Source: Thiosocius sp963736445 (GTDB lineage Bacteria > Pseudomonadota > Gammaproteobacteria > Chromatiales > Chromatiaceae). From it: 64,000 bases of DNA. The notes under the pieces were generated by a model that did no database searches, had not been told where the DNA came from, and saw only the letters and a list, made by a program, of their open reading frames with translations. A program made the position numbers and the translations under genes. Location of the stretch: assembly GCA_963736445.1 (NCBI GenBank), contig CAVTOY010000019.1, positions 124,001 to 188,000 of the forward strand. Direction: 5' to 3'. Positions 19,186-27,715 of the stretch are shown here, one piece after another (the stretch's first letter is position 1; each line of letters begins with the position of its first letter).

Positions 19186-20031
19186 ATGCTGTCTCCCGAT
19201 CCTGTCGAGGCCCTGCTGGCATTCGTCGAGCCCCGCAAACGCCTATTCGTGTTGACCGGCGCCGGCATCAGCGCCGCCTCGGGCATCCCGGATTATCGGG
19301 ACGAAGACGGCGCGTGGAAGCGTCCACCTCCGGTGCAGTTCCGTGACTTCACAGATCACGCAGAGACCCGCAAGCGCTACTGGGCGCGCAGTCTGGTCGG
19401 CTGGCCATGGTTCGCGCAGGCCCGTCCCAACGTCTGTCACTATGCGCTGGCCGAATGGCAGGCCTCAGGCCGGATAACCCAGCTGGTGACACAGAACGTA
19501 GACCGCCTGCACCAGGACGCCGGATCGCAACAGGTGATCGACTTGCATGGCCGACTCGATCAGGTGATCTGCCTCGACTGCGCTGTGCGCCTGGATCGGG
19601 TGGATTTCCAGCGCCATCTTACCGCGCTCAACCCAAGGTTCGCCGGGCGCACCGCGGCGCTCGCGCCAGATGGCGATGCCTACCTTGACGCAGTCGATTT
19701 CAGCGCTTTCCAAGTTCCAGCATGTCCACAATGTGGCGGCATATTGAAGCCCAACGTGGTGTTTTTTGGAGAGGCGGTTCCACGCGCGCGTGTCGACCTT
19801 GCAATCGCAGCGCTGCAAGAGGCCGACGCGCTGCTGGTTGTCGGTTCGTCCCTGATGGTGTACTCCGGCTTCCGCTTCTGCCGCCTGGCCGTCGAACACG
19901 GCATCCCGATCGTGGCGATCAACCCGGGCCGGACGCGCGCCGACGACTTGCTGTCACTCAAGGTGCCAGCACGCTTCGAAGACCTGCTTGCGTCCCTGCG
20001 CGGCAGGCTACCGGCGCCGGTGAATTTCTGA
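19186..20031 (+). CDS. Sir2-family NAD-dependent protein deacylase (sirtuin)
   Basis: A sirtuin of 281 residues that removes acyl groups from lysines while consuming NAD. The family motifs appear in order: GAGISAASGIPDYRD (NAD binding), TQNVDRLHQDAG, the catalytic His in DLHGRL, a zinc site made of CLDC (about 128-131) and CPQCGG (about 181-184), VVFFGE, VVGSSLMVYSG and INPG. The spacing between the two zinc Cys pairs is long (about 50 residues), as in the SIRT4-like/class II bacterial group. Start: ATG 19186 is directly preceded in frame by TTG 19183; no clear ribosome site separates them. Transcribed divergently from parC. Confidence 0.9.
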   Translation: MLSPDPVEALLAFVEPRKRLFVLTGAGISAASGIPDYRDEDGAWKRPPPVQFRDFTDHAETRKRYWARSLVGWPWFAQARPNVCHYALAEWQASGRITQLVTQNVDRLHQDAGSQQVIDLHGRLDQVICLDCAVRLDRVDFQRHLTALNPRFAGRTAALAPDGDAYLDAVDFSAFQVPACPQCGGILKPNVVFFGEAVPRARVDLAIAALQEADALLVVGSSLMVYSGFRFCRLAVEHGIPIVAINPGRTRADDLLSLKVPARFEDLLASLRGRLPAPVNF

Positions 20032-20085
20032 GCGGGGGGATTGCGGGTCTTGGGGTGAGCGATACGCCGCCATCTAGCAAAGCGT

Positions 20086-20727
20086 TTACCCGTAAGGGCC
20101 CTGCAGAAAGGGGTTATGCGCCCTCTCCTCGCCTACCGTGGTAGTTGGGCCGTGCCCGGGAAACAGGGTCACATCGTCACCCAACGGCCAGATGCGATCG
20201 CGAATCGAGGTCAGCAGGGCCGTATGGTCACCGCGCGGGAAATCGGTCCTGCCGATGGAACCACGGAAGATGACGTCCCCTACGATGGCCACCCGTGCCG
20301 ATCGGTGAAAGAAAACCACGTGACCGGGCGTATGCCCGGGGCAATGGCGCACCTCCAGTTGCTGATCTCCGAACTGCACTTTATCCTCGTCCTCCAGCCA
20401 ACGATCCGGCACAAAGGCCTCGCCGGGTGGGAATCCGAACTCACTACACCACTGCGGGACGGTATCGAGCAGGAAGCGGTCGGCCGGATGCGGGCCCTCG
20501 ATCGGCAGCGCCAGGTCGCGCGCCATCCTGGCCACCGCACCGACGTGATCGAAATGCCCGTGCGTCACCAGGATCTTCTCCAGTTGCACGCCGGCATCAG
20601 CCGCTGCGGCGAGCACGCGTTCCGGTTCGCCACCAGGGTCTACGACCGCTGCCCTGCCGCTCGATTGACAGCACAGCAGTGAGCAATTCTGCTCGAAGGC
20701 GGTAACGGGAATGATCCGAATGTCCAT
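20086..20727 (-). CDS. Metallo-beta-lactamase-fold hydrolase, glyoxalase II (YcbL)-like
   Basis: A compact 213-residue hydrolase without a signal peptide. Metal ligands are clear: THGHFDHVG (HxHxDH), HCPGHTPGH, GDVIFRGSIGRTDFPRGD (bridging Asp) and FPGHGPTT (final His). The GSIGRTDFPRGD element and short C-terminus are characteristic of the YcbL/glyoxalase-II-like group, which cleaves glutathione thioesters, and of related persulfide dioxygenase-like proteins. The ATG at 20725-20727 opens the conserved MDIRIIPVTAFEQNCSLL and has AGGTTC upstream; the frame extends further but with unrelated sequence. It converges with the sirtuin gene and diverges from an HDOD gene. Confidence 0.85.
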   Translation of the reverse strand: MDIRIIPVTAFEQNCSLLCCQSSGRAAVVDPGGEPERVLAAAADAGVQLEKILVTHGHFDHVGAVARMARDLALPIEGPHPADRFLLDTVPQWCSEFGFPPGEAFVPDRWLEDEDKVQFGDQQLEVRHCPGHTPGHVVFFHRSARVAIVGDVIFRGSIGRTDFPRGDHTALLTSIRDRIWPLGDDVTLFPGHGPTTTVGEERAHNPFLQGPYG

Positions 20728-20923
20728 AAAGAACCTGTTGGCGCTGCCGTTAGTGAAATGACAGGGGCGATCCCGAGAACCCTGTCGCAACGGGCGCTTT
20801 CGGGCTTCTGCAGACTGCCAGCTCAACTCGGCAGCCGTTTGCGACAGGTAACCGGGTAGCAAAATAACACTCTGCCCAGCCCGCGTGCACCCCAGATAGC
20901 GGTCTGGTCGGACAGTTTGTGGA

Positions 20924-22180
20924 ATGACCAACGTGTTCGGAAAACTGCTCGGCCGCAGCGCCAAAGAAGATGAAACCACACTTGCAGCCTTGTCTGCGCT
21001 CGCTCCCTACGCCGAGCTTGGCCCGGCCGAACTCGAGATGGCGGCCAACCTGGTCGACCGAATTCAGGTCAAGGCCGGGCTGCTCACCAGCCAACTGCCT
21101 ACCGATCGACGCGTGTTCCTGGAGCGGGGCAGCGTTCAGATTCAGACCCATACCGGCTACGTGCTAATGATAAAGGCCGGCACCGCCCAGGCCCGCTATC
21201 CGATACCGCTCAAGCCCGATGTAGTGAGCCTATATGCGGCGGAGCCTTGCGTTTTCCTTACAGTGCCGCTGTCGGTCGAGACCGGAAGCACCATCGGCAA
21301 CCATGCACCGCTAGTCCGGCCGGACTTGACTGCGGAAGAAGCGGAAGCGCTGGAGGCCTTGCGCGCCTATTTCAGGAAACAGCAGTGTGAACTGCCAAGT
21401 CTGCCCGACCTGGCAATGAAGATCGGCAAGGCGATCGACGACGCCGACAACGCCAACGACGACATCGCCCGACTGATTCAACTCGATCCGGCGCTCACGG
21501 CGCGCGTCATCAGTGTGGTCAACAGTGCGGCCTTTGGTGGCTTGAGCAAAATCTCCAGCATCCAGCAGGCGACCGCGCGCCTTGGACGTAATAAGGTTCG
21601 AAGCCTGGTCTACAGCTGTCTGCTGAAGAGTATCTTCAAGATCAATTCCAGCGTTCTGAAAAGACATATGGAGGCGCTGTGGCAGCATTCCGCGCATGTC
21701 GCTGCGCTCTGCTACGTGTTAGGGCGTGAGACACCGGGCATCGACCCTGAACAGGCGCTGCTGGCCGGACTGGTGCATGACATCGGGGCCGTCGCCATTA
21801 TCGGGGGCGTCAACCAGTTTCCTGTGCTGGCCAGACGCGAAGAGGTACTCCATTACGCCATCGATAGCCTGCGCATCGAGGTCGGGGTGCTGACGCTCAA
21901 CCAGTGGCGGCTGCAGGATGAGTTCGAGGACGTGGTCAAGAATGCGGAGAACTGGTTCCGCATCGGCAGCGCGATCCCCGAAAAACCCGATGTGGTCGTC
22001 CTCGCTCAGCTGCATGCACTCATCGGCAGCCCGCGGCAGGTCGAGTTACCGCACATCGATACCGTCCCGGCCTATGCCAAGTTGGCCAATGGCGAATTGT
22101 CACCACATCAGTCATTGAGCCTCCTCGAGGAGGCAGAGGCAGATGTGCGCGAGATTCGGGGATTGATCAGCGGCGCCTAA
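20924..22180 (+). CDS. HDOD-domain signalling protein
   Basis: A 418-residue protein. Residues about 10-120 look like a degenerate cyclic-nucleotide-binding-type beta roll (FLERGSVQIQTHTGYVLMIKAG). Residues about 150-350 form an HDOD domain with LPSLPDLAMKIGKAIDD, LIQLDPALTARVISVVNSAAFGG and LLAGLVHDIGAVAIIGG. HDOD domains lack full HD metal chemistry and act as signalling or scaffolding modules, often in c-di-GMP and motility control. Here HDIGA keeps an HD pair. It is arranged tail-to-tail with a second HDOD protein of the same architecture (22246-23496), so the two are likely old duplicates. GTGGAATG context gives a weak ribosome site. Confidence 0.82.
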   Translation: MTNVFGKLLGRSAKEDETTLAALSALAPYAELGPAELEMAANLVDRIQVKAGLLTSQLPTDRRVFLERGSVQIQTHTGYVLMIKAGTAQARYPIPLKPDVVSLYAAEPCVFLTVPLSVETGSTIGNHAPLVRPDLTAEEAEALEALRAYFRKQQCELPSLPDLAMKIGKAIDDADNANDDIARLIQLDPALTARVISVVNSAAFGGLSKISSIQQATARLGRNKVRSLVYSCLLKSIFKINSSVLKRHMEALWQHSAHVAALCYVLGRETPGIDPEQALLAGLVHDIGAVAIIGGVNQFPVLARREEVLHYAIDSLRIEVGVLTLNQWRLQDEFEDVVKNAENWFRIGSAIPEKPDVVVLAQLHALIGSPRQVELPHIDTVPAYAKLANGELSPHQSLSLLEEAEADVREIRGLISGA

Positions 22181-22245
22181 GCTGAAGATCTCACCGGCAT
22201 CGCGGCGATTGGCGCAGTGCGCCGGATGGCGGCGGTTTCGCTGCG

Positions 22246-23496
22246 CTAACCCCTCAGCACGCTGCGCATTTCGTCGACCTGCGACTTCGCCTCATGCAGT
22301 ATTTCCAGGCTACGCTCTGGTGTAGCGCCGTCGCCGAGCACGCGCTGGATAGCGGATATCTTATCCATTGGCGGCAGGCCATCGAGCTGGTGTTTACGCA
22401 GTCGCTCATGGACCTGTGCAACGACCAGCAGGTCGGTGAAATCCGTGTCGCGATCATGCCGCCGCAGCCAGTTCTCGGCGTCGCGTGCACCAGCGACCAC
22501 GGCCGGCGGGAAATTCCATTTACGCAATATCATCGAACCCAGTTCGCCACGCATGCGATCAATGGTCTCCTCCAGCGCCGCCTCGTCTTGCGCCAATTCC
22601 GGGTACTTCTGGATGTAATTGAGAATGGCGATGGCGCCGACGTCGTGTACCAGGCCGATCAATAACGCCTCTTCGGGCTGCATGCCCTTGACCTCGCGTG
22701 CCAGCACGAAACAGATTGCCGCAATCTGCGCACTGTGCTTCCACAGCACGTGCATGCGCTTCTGCACCATGGGATCTTCGTTATAAAAGATCTCTTTCAA
22801 CGCGAAGGTCAGCACCAGCTGCTTGGTTGTCTGCATGCCAAGCCGTACCACGGCGGCGGAACAGGTATCTACGCCGTCCAGACCACCGTAGAGCGCGCTG
22901 TTTGCCGCCTTGAGCAGCTTAGTCGCCATTGCCGGATCGGCCTCGACCAGACGCGCAATGGCCTTGGCATCACTCACTTCGTCGTCTATCGCGCGACGAA
23001 TGCGCATCGCCAGGTCCGGCAGACTGGGCAGTATGGCCTTGTCACTCTTTAGGTCCTGGTACAGCTGGAAGCTGAGCTTGGATTCGGCCTCACGGCGTTG
23101 GTCCTCCTCTTCGCTCTCGACCGTGATCTCATCCGGGTTGTGCGCCCGGCCGCTGCAGCCAGCCGCACTCAGCACGATGTCCGGAACCCGGATACCGCGC
23201 ACCTGACTCAGCGCCCTGACGGCGAACAGCCGCGGCCGCAAATTCGAGACCGGGCTATGAGAGACCTCCGAGTTGAGCTCGACGACCTTGTTCTGGCCAT
23301 CGGCCGCATCCAACGACACCTCACCCTGTTGCAGAAAATAGGTATAGCCGTCGTCGCTGCCGCGTTCGACCACCACGGTACCCTTGCGCGCCTCCACCGG
23401 CTCTACGGCCTCGGCAATCACCTCGAGTTGCCATGGCGGAAGGTCGGCCAGCATGGAAATCTTGCGCAGTGCGTTTGTATCGTGAGTACTTGCCAT
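22246..23496 (-). CDS. HDOD-domain signalling protein (paralogue)
   Basis: A 416-residue protein with the same layout as its convergent neighbour: an N-terminal beta-roll sensor resembling a cyclic-nucleotide-binding domain (VEARKGTVVVERGSDDGYTYFLQQGEVSL), an acidic linker (ITVESEEEDQRREAES) and an HDOD domain (LPSLPDLAMRIRRAIDD, LVEADPAMATKLLKAANSALYGG, LLIGLVHDVGAIAILNY). Matching motifs differ at many positions, so the duplication is not recent. The ATG at 23494-23496 is preferred to a GTG seven codons upstream. A full 183-bp inverted-repeat element begins 75 bp upstream of the start, placing the repeat in or next to its promoter. Target unknown. Confidence 0.82.
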   Translation of the reverse strand: MASTHDTNALRKISMLADLPPWQLEVIAEAVEPVEARKGTVVVERGSDDGYTYFLQQGEVSLDAADGQNKVVELNSEVSHSPVSNLRPRLFAVRALSQVRGIRVPDIVLSAAGCSGRAHNPDEITVESEEEDQRREAESKLSFQLYQDLKSDKAILPSLPDLAMRIRRAIDDEVSDAKAIARLVEADPAMATKLLKAANSALYGGLDGVDTCSAAVVRLGMQTTKQLVLTFALKEIFYNEDPMVQKRMHVLWKHSAQIAAICFVLAREVKGMQPEEALLIGLVHDVGAIAILNYIQKYPELAQDEAALEETIDRMRGELGSMILRKWNFPPAVVAGARDAENWLRRHDRDTDFTDLLVVAQVHERLRKHQLDGLPPMDKISAIQRVLGDGATPERSLEILHEAKSQVDEMRSVLRG

Positions 23497-23570
23497 GCCC
23501 CTGTAGCGGCACCTCACGCTGGGAGTTTAGGCCCCAATCGCGGCCGATCCGTGCGTTGTCCGGCGATGCG

Positions 23571-23753
23571 CTAGCCTGCAAATCTCACCGTTTTTCGTCG
23601 CGAGATTGTCGAGATGCCGCCATGGCGGGGCGCACGCAGAGAAAGACGCTGAAGGCGTAGCTGACACTACGTCGAACCGGCTGTAGCGAGTACGCACCGT
23701 TAACGCGAGTGTATCGCCGCCCGCAGTAGGAAATCGGTGAGATTTGCAGGCTA
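23571..23753 (+). repeat. 183-bp MITE-like inverted-repeat element, copy A
   Basis: The element opens CTAGCCTGCAAATCTCACCG and closes with its reverse complement, giving perfect 19-bp terminal inverted repeats (TAGCCTGCAAATCTCACCG). The interior contains the shared core AGCTGACACTACGTC and has no believable ORF. Its last three bases (CTA, 23751-23753) are the stop codon of the minus-strand gene that follows. The other full copies, also exactly 183 bp, lie at 56311-56493 (opposite orientation) and 57543-57725. Confidence 0.9.
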
Positions 23754-24449
23754 TTCGGCCAGAAAACGGAACCGCGTGCGCAGTTGGCCTTCGAAAAGCG
23801 CCTCGATGGCGATGTGATCGTCGGCCTGGGTCACAGTGAAACCCGGCTGGGTCTCGGGACTGAAATCGGCCAGTACCAGGGACCTTGGATAATCGATCCG
23901 AAGGGACAGCCGCAAGGGGTAATAACCGTCCAGAAACCGCCGCATAAAGGGCCCGTTCTCCAACTCGAAAACGGCTGCGTCGTCGCTGTGCAGTGCACGG
24001 CTCTCGGCGCGCAGGCAGATCTCGGAGTCGTCGCGGATCCCCTGCAGCTGAATGGAGTTCGCCTCGGCGAAGGCGTGATCGATATTGCGAAAACTGATCA
24101 CCTCTAGACCCCGCGAGCGCTGCGGGTTGAAGACGATCTGCGCGGCGGCCACGCGATCGAGTTTGACGTGGCATTGTTCGAGCTGCACCCAGCCGTCCAA
24201 GAGCGAGGTATCGCTGATCAGTATGCGGCTTTGATGGTGATGCACCACGTCCTGCGGTTGTCTGGTGATGAAGTCGAGGTCTCCCTCATTGACCGTCGCA
24301 ATACGCTGCCGCAGCACCTCTTCTTCGTCCACCCACCGCGGCCAGTCCGCGTCTCCAGGCCCCGTCGCGGCCACCGACGATGACGCCCACCCTAGAGTGA
24401 TCGCGACTAGCAGGATTATGCCAGAGCCCTTTCGCCAAGCGGTGTGCAT
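23751..24449 (-). CDS. Secreted protein of unknown function
   Basis: A 232-residue protein with a typical signal peptide (MHTAWRKGSGIILLVAITLGWASSSVAA, cleavage likely after VAA). The mature part begins TGPGDADWPRWVDEEEVLRQRIATVNEGDLDFI and contains VHHHQSRILISDTSLLDGWVQLEQCHVKLD, with a beta-rich C-terminal half. Three cysteines could allow one disulfide. The stop codon (TAG) is formed by the edge of repeat copy A, so the present C-terminus (RTRFRFLAE) may have been set by that insertion. It starts back-to-back with an amidohydrolase gene. I do not recognise the family. Confidence 0.75.
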   Translation of the reverse strand: MHTAWRKGSGIILLVAITLGWASSSVAATGPGDADWPRWVDEEEVLRQRIATVNEGDLDFITRQPQDVVHHHQSRILISDTSLLDGWVQLEQCHVKLDRVAAAQIVFNPQRSRGLEVISFRNIDHAFAEANSIQLQGIRDDSEICLRAESRALHSDDAAVFELENGPFMRRFLDGYYPLRLSLRIDYPRSLVLADFSPETQPGFTVTQADDHIAIEALFEGQLRTRFRFLAE

Positions 24450-24482
24450 GATCTAACCTTAGCCGAGTTAATCGCACCGAGC

Positions 24483-25406
24483 ATGCTGATGATGTTCTCC
24501 CGTCATAAACATTGGCCGCTTGTCGGCCTGCTGATCACGAGCCTGGGCGCGGTCGCGACCGAGCGTGCGCCGATCGCCGACATACATCTGCACTGGAAGT
24601 GGAACCAGAAAGAGGTCACGACGCCGGCGCAGGCGATAGAGATCCTCGAGGCGCAGGACGTCGCGCTGGCAGTCGTGACCGGCACGCCTCCGGAACTGGC
24701 GCTGGAGCTGCACGATCTCGTCCCGGACAAGATCTTGCCGATCTACGGCATCTACCGGATCCCCGGCGAGTGGTCCTCGTGGCATCTAGATCCGACGCTG
24801 CTGCAGCGAGTGCGCGACGCCCTGCAGACCGGCCGCTATGTCGGTATCGGCGAGATCCACATGATCGGGGGCTTCATCAGCGACTGGAAGAATCCTATCA
24901 TCGGTGGCCTGTTCGAGCTCGCGGCCAAGTTCGACGTACCGGTGTTGCTGCATACTGAGTTCTCGCGCGCCAATTACACGCTCGGTCTGTGTCAGGCATA
25001 TCCGAATACGCGCATCCTGTGGGCGCATGCGGGCTCCATGTTGGCGCCCGGCGAGGTCGAGCGGGTGCTGCAGGGGTGTCCCAATATCTACGCAGAGCTG
25101 TCGGCGCGCGATCCCTGGCGCCACCGCGGCAATCGCATCGTCGACGACGCCGGCGAACTGTTGCCTGAATGGCGTGCGCTCATTTCACGCCATTCCGACC
25201 GCTTCATGATCGGCTCCGATCCGGTGTGGCCAGTCGACCGTCTCAACCCCTGGGATGAACCCGACAGCGGCTGGCAGGAGCTGCCGCGCTTCCTCGACTT
25301 CCACCGCCGTTGGCTGGCGACGCTGCCCGAGGAACAGGCCGCGGCGATCCGCTTGGAGAACGCACGGCGCTTGTTCGGTTGGGCAGCTGAGCGGGGCGAG
25401 CCGTAA
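24483..25406 (+). CDS. Amidohydrolase-superfamily metal-dependent hydrolase, likely exported
   Basis: About 307 residues. After a hydrophobic leader (MFSRHKHWPLVGLLITSLGAVATERAP), metal-site motifs of the amidohydrolase (TIM-barrel) superfamily follow: DIHLHW, GIGEIHMIGG, VLLHTE, LWAHAGS and MIGSDPVWP. Superfamily members hydrolyse lactones, amides or phosphoesters; the substrate is not evident. The frame stays open to a GTG at 24444, but that would overlap the divergent gene's start codon (24447-24449), so one of the ATGs at 24483-24492 is preferred. Downstream, the stop is followed after one base by a short sequence resembling the repeat element's end, then the SelD-fusion gene in convergent orientation. 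Confidence 0.8.
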   Translation: MLMMFSRHKHWPLVGLLITSLGAVATERAPIADIHLHWKWNQKEVTTPAQAIEILEAQDVALAVVTGTPPELALELHDLVPDKILPIYGIYRIPGEWSSWHLDPTLLQRVRDALQTGRYVGIGEIHMIGGFISDWKNPIIGGLFELAAKFDVPVLLHTEFSRANYTLGLCQAYPNTRILWAHAGSMLAPGEVERVLQGCPNIYAELSARDPWRHRGNRIVDDAGELLPEWRALISRHSDRFMIGSDPVWPVDRLNPWDEPDSGWQELPRFLDFHRRWLATLPEEQAAAIRLENARRLFGWAAERGEP

Positions 25407-25425
25407 GGTGAGATTGGCGGGTTAG
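25407..25425. repeat. Possible decayed end of the 183-bp element
   Basis: The bases GGTGAGATTGGCGGGTTAG between two convergent stop codons match the terminal sequence GGTGAGATTTGCAGGCTAG at 15 of 19 positions. The placement, wedged between convergent gene ends, is the same as for copy C. With only 19 bases this could be chance. Confidence 0.3.
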
Positions 25426-27687
25426 TCAGACGAGCAGGATCGGCTCGGCCGCGTTACTGCGTGCACGCACCCGACCGATGATCGCCGCATGCTCATAGCC
25501 CCGCGCGTGCAGCGACGCGACGCTGGCCTCGGCGCTCGCCTGCGGCACGCCGGCGAGCAGACCGCCCGCGGTCTGTGGATCGAACATCAGCGGGTACATC
25601 GGGAGACGGCTGACCCGCTCCAGGTCGCGCACGGCCCGGCGCAGACGCAGGTTCTGCGGCTGCAGCGACGACAGGATACCGGCGGCCACCGTCTCGCGGG
25701 CGCCATCCAGGACCGGTATGGCATCCATTGCTACCTCCGCATCGACGCCCGCCGCACGGGTCATTTCGATCAAGTGCCCCAGCAGTCCAAAACCTGTCAC
25801 GTCGGTGCATGCCGACGCGCCGTGGGCTCGCAGGCACTCCGCGGCGTCCTGGTTGGACTGCAGCATCGAGCGGATGGCGTCATCGATCCAGCGCCCTTTG
25901 GCACGCTGCCGCATGTCTGCCGCGAACAGCGTCCCCGTCCCGATCGGCTTGGTCAGGACGAGCGCATCCCCCGGGTGCAGGCCTCCCTTGCGCAGCAATT
26001 GGTCAGATGCGATCAGTCCATTGACCGTGAGGCCAAAGGCCAGTTCTGCGCCTTCACTGGAATGCCCGCCGGCAAGCACTGCTCCCGCCTGCGCGGTGAC
26101 CGCCAGCGCGCCCGTGAGTATGTCGAACAGCGTCTCCTCCACCACCCGTTCGCGCCCATAGGGCACGGTCGCGATCGCCAGCACCGACTGCGGCGCCGCG
26201 CCCATCGCGAACAGATCGCCAAGCGCATGATTCGAAGCGATCTGGCCAAACACATAGGCATCATCGATAAAGGAGCGAAAATAATCGACGCTCTGCACCA
26301 GCAGCATCCCCTCAGGGATGCGATAGACGGCCGCGTCGTCCGGCGCGTCCAGCCCAATCACCACGTCGTCGCGCCGCTGTTCGGGCAGACGCTGCACCAC
26401 GCGGCTCAATACTGTACTGCCGACCTTGGCCCCACAGCCGCCACAGCGCATCGCCAGCGTCGACAGCTCTTTGATCGCCTGCGCGTCTGCGACCCCGGCG
26501 GCCAGCGTGGGTGATCCCTCTTCCGACATCGCGGGTAGCTCATTGAACCGCCGCATGAAGCGCCGGTCGATCCAGTCCTTCCAAATCCAAAGCCACCTGC
26601 CTTCCAGCGACCAGCTGCCACGTGAGGCGATAGCATAGCGGTCGCCGGTGCTGATGAGACCCAGAAAATTGCGTTGCGGACGATAGCGCCGGAGCGACCG
26701 GCCGGTGCAGGCGCGCCGCAGGTTGTCGGTCAGCACCCGGCCCTGACGCACCGCAAACACGCCCGATTTAGGCCGCTGCTCCGGCAGTGACGCAATGTCG
26801 CCGGCGGCAAATATCCCGGGATGCGAGACTGACTGCAGACTGTCGTCGACGCGGATGAAGCCGTGCGCATCGACTGCCAGGCCAGATTCGCCCGGCCAGT
26901 TCGGCGCCGCGGCCTGGGTGACCCAGTGCACGGCATCTGCGGGCCGCGCCTCGCGACCCTCGACATGTACCGCATCCGGCGTGACCTCGACCACACGATG
27001 CCCGGTGTGCAGCGCGATCCCTCGCTCGCCGAGTATGCGGGTGAATCGCCGCCGCACCCCGGCATTGTGGGTCGCAAAGATCGTCTCGCCGTCTGTAAGA
27101 AGTTCATAGTGAACGCGGCCGGGGTCGTCGCCCTGCTGCCGAAGCAAGCTCGTGAGGCGATGCTGGGTAGACAGCGCGAGTTCCACGCCACCGGCTCCGC
27201 CGCCGACGACGACCATGCGAAACGGCCCGCGGCTCGCCAACACGCGCGCCTGCAATGCCTCCCACTGCGCCAACCAGGTATCGATGGGTTTGACCGGCAT
27301 CGCGTATTCGGCGGCGCCAGGCACATCCAGCGTGCGGGGCCGAGACCCCGTGTTGATGGACAGCAGGTCGAACGATACCGGAGGGCGGCCGCCGGCTATC
27401 ACCTGCCGGCGTTCGAGATCGAGGCCCTCGACGTCGGCATGGTAGAGGCGTGCCCCGGCGAATCTGGCCAGTGGTCCGAGATCGATATGGCAGTCGTCAT
27501 AGCCATAGTGCCCGGCGATGTATCCCGGCAGCATCCCCGAATAGGGCGTGTGGATGTCGCGTGTAATCAGGGTCAGACGCACACCGGCCAATGGGCGCAT
27601 GCCGAAGCGACGCAGCACCGAGACATGCGCGTGCCCCCCACCAACGAGCACGAGATCCTTGACTACAGGTGCCTGGGTATTCTTCAT
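25426..27687 (-). CDS. selD: FAD-dependent oxidoreductase fused to selenide,water dikinase (SelD/SenC role)
   Basis: A 753-residue two-domain protein. Residues 1 to about 385 form a flavoprotein of the NADH dehydrogenase/sulfide:quinone reductase type, with VLVGGGHAHVSVLR, a second dinucleotide site VVVGGGAGGVELALS (about 160) and FAAGDIASL (about 293). The rest is SelD, with AMRCGGCGAKVGSTVL (Cys415 and Cys418 in the active-site position, no selenocysteine), GLDAPDDAAVYRI, the GHSSEGAEL region and TDVTGFGLLGHL. SelD makes selenophosphate from selenide and ATP; the fused flavodomain may deliver reduced selenium. It lies 28 bp after senA on the same strand, which points to a role in selenoneine synthesis (SenC function), though it could also feed tRNA selenation. 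ATG 27687 precedes the first Rossmann motif. Confidence 0.92.
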   Translation of the reverse strand: MKNTQAPVVKDLVLVGGGHAHVSVLRRFGMRPLAGVRLTLITRDIHTPYSGMLPGYIAGHYGYDDCHIDLGPLARFAGARLYHADVEGLDLERRQVIAGGRPPVSFDLLSINTGSRPRTLDVPGAAEYAMPVKPIDTWLAQWEALQARVLASRGPFRMVVVGGGAGGVELALSTQHRLTSLLRQQGDDPGRVHYELLTDGETIFATHNAGVRRRFTRILGERGIALHTGHRVVEVTPDAVHVEGREARPADAVHWVTQAAAPNWPGESGLAVDAHGFIRVDDSLQSVSHPGIFAAGDIASLPEQRPKSGVFAVRQGRVLTDNLRRACTGRSLRRYRPQRNFLGLISTGDRYAIASRGSWSLEGRWLWIWKDWIDRRFMRRFNELPAMSEEGSPTLAAGVADAQAIKELSTLAMRCGGCGAKVGSTVLSRVVQRLPEQRRDDVVIGLDAPDDAAVYRIPEGMLLVQSVDYFRSFIDDAYVFGQIASNHALGDLFAMGAAPQSVLAIATVPYGRERVVEETLFDILTGALAVTAQAGAVLAGGHSSEGAELAFGLTVNGLIASDQLLRKGGLHPGDALVLTKPIGTGTLFAADMRQRAKGRWIDDAIRSMLQSNQDAAECLRAHGASACTDVTGFGLLGHLIEMTRAAGVDAEVAMDAIPVLDGARETVAAGILSSLQPQNLRLRRAVRDLERVSRLPMYPLMFDPQTAGGLLAGVPQASAEASVASLHARGYEHAAIIGRVRARSNAAEPILLV

Positions 27688-27715
27688 GGACGGATGCTGT
27701 TCCAGAAAGGCCGGG

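Noticed and set aside
27684..27690. ATGA overlap between the end of the EgtB-like frame and selD
   Set aside because: It depends on the uncorrected frameshift; with the frame restored the senA stop is at 27716 and the genes are 28 bp apart.
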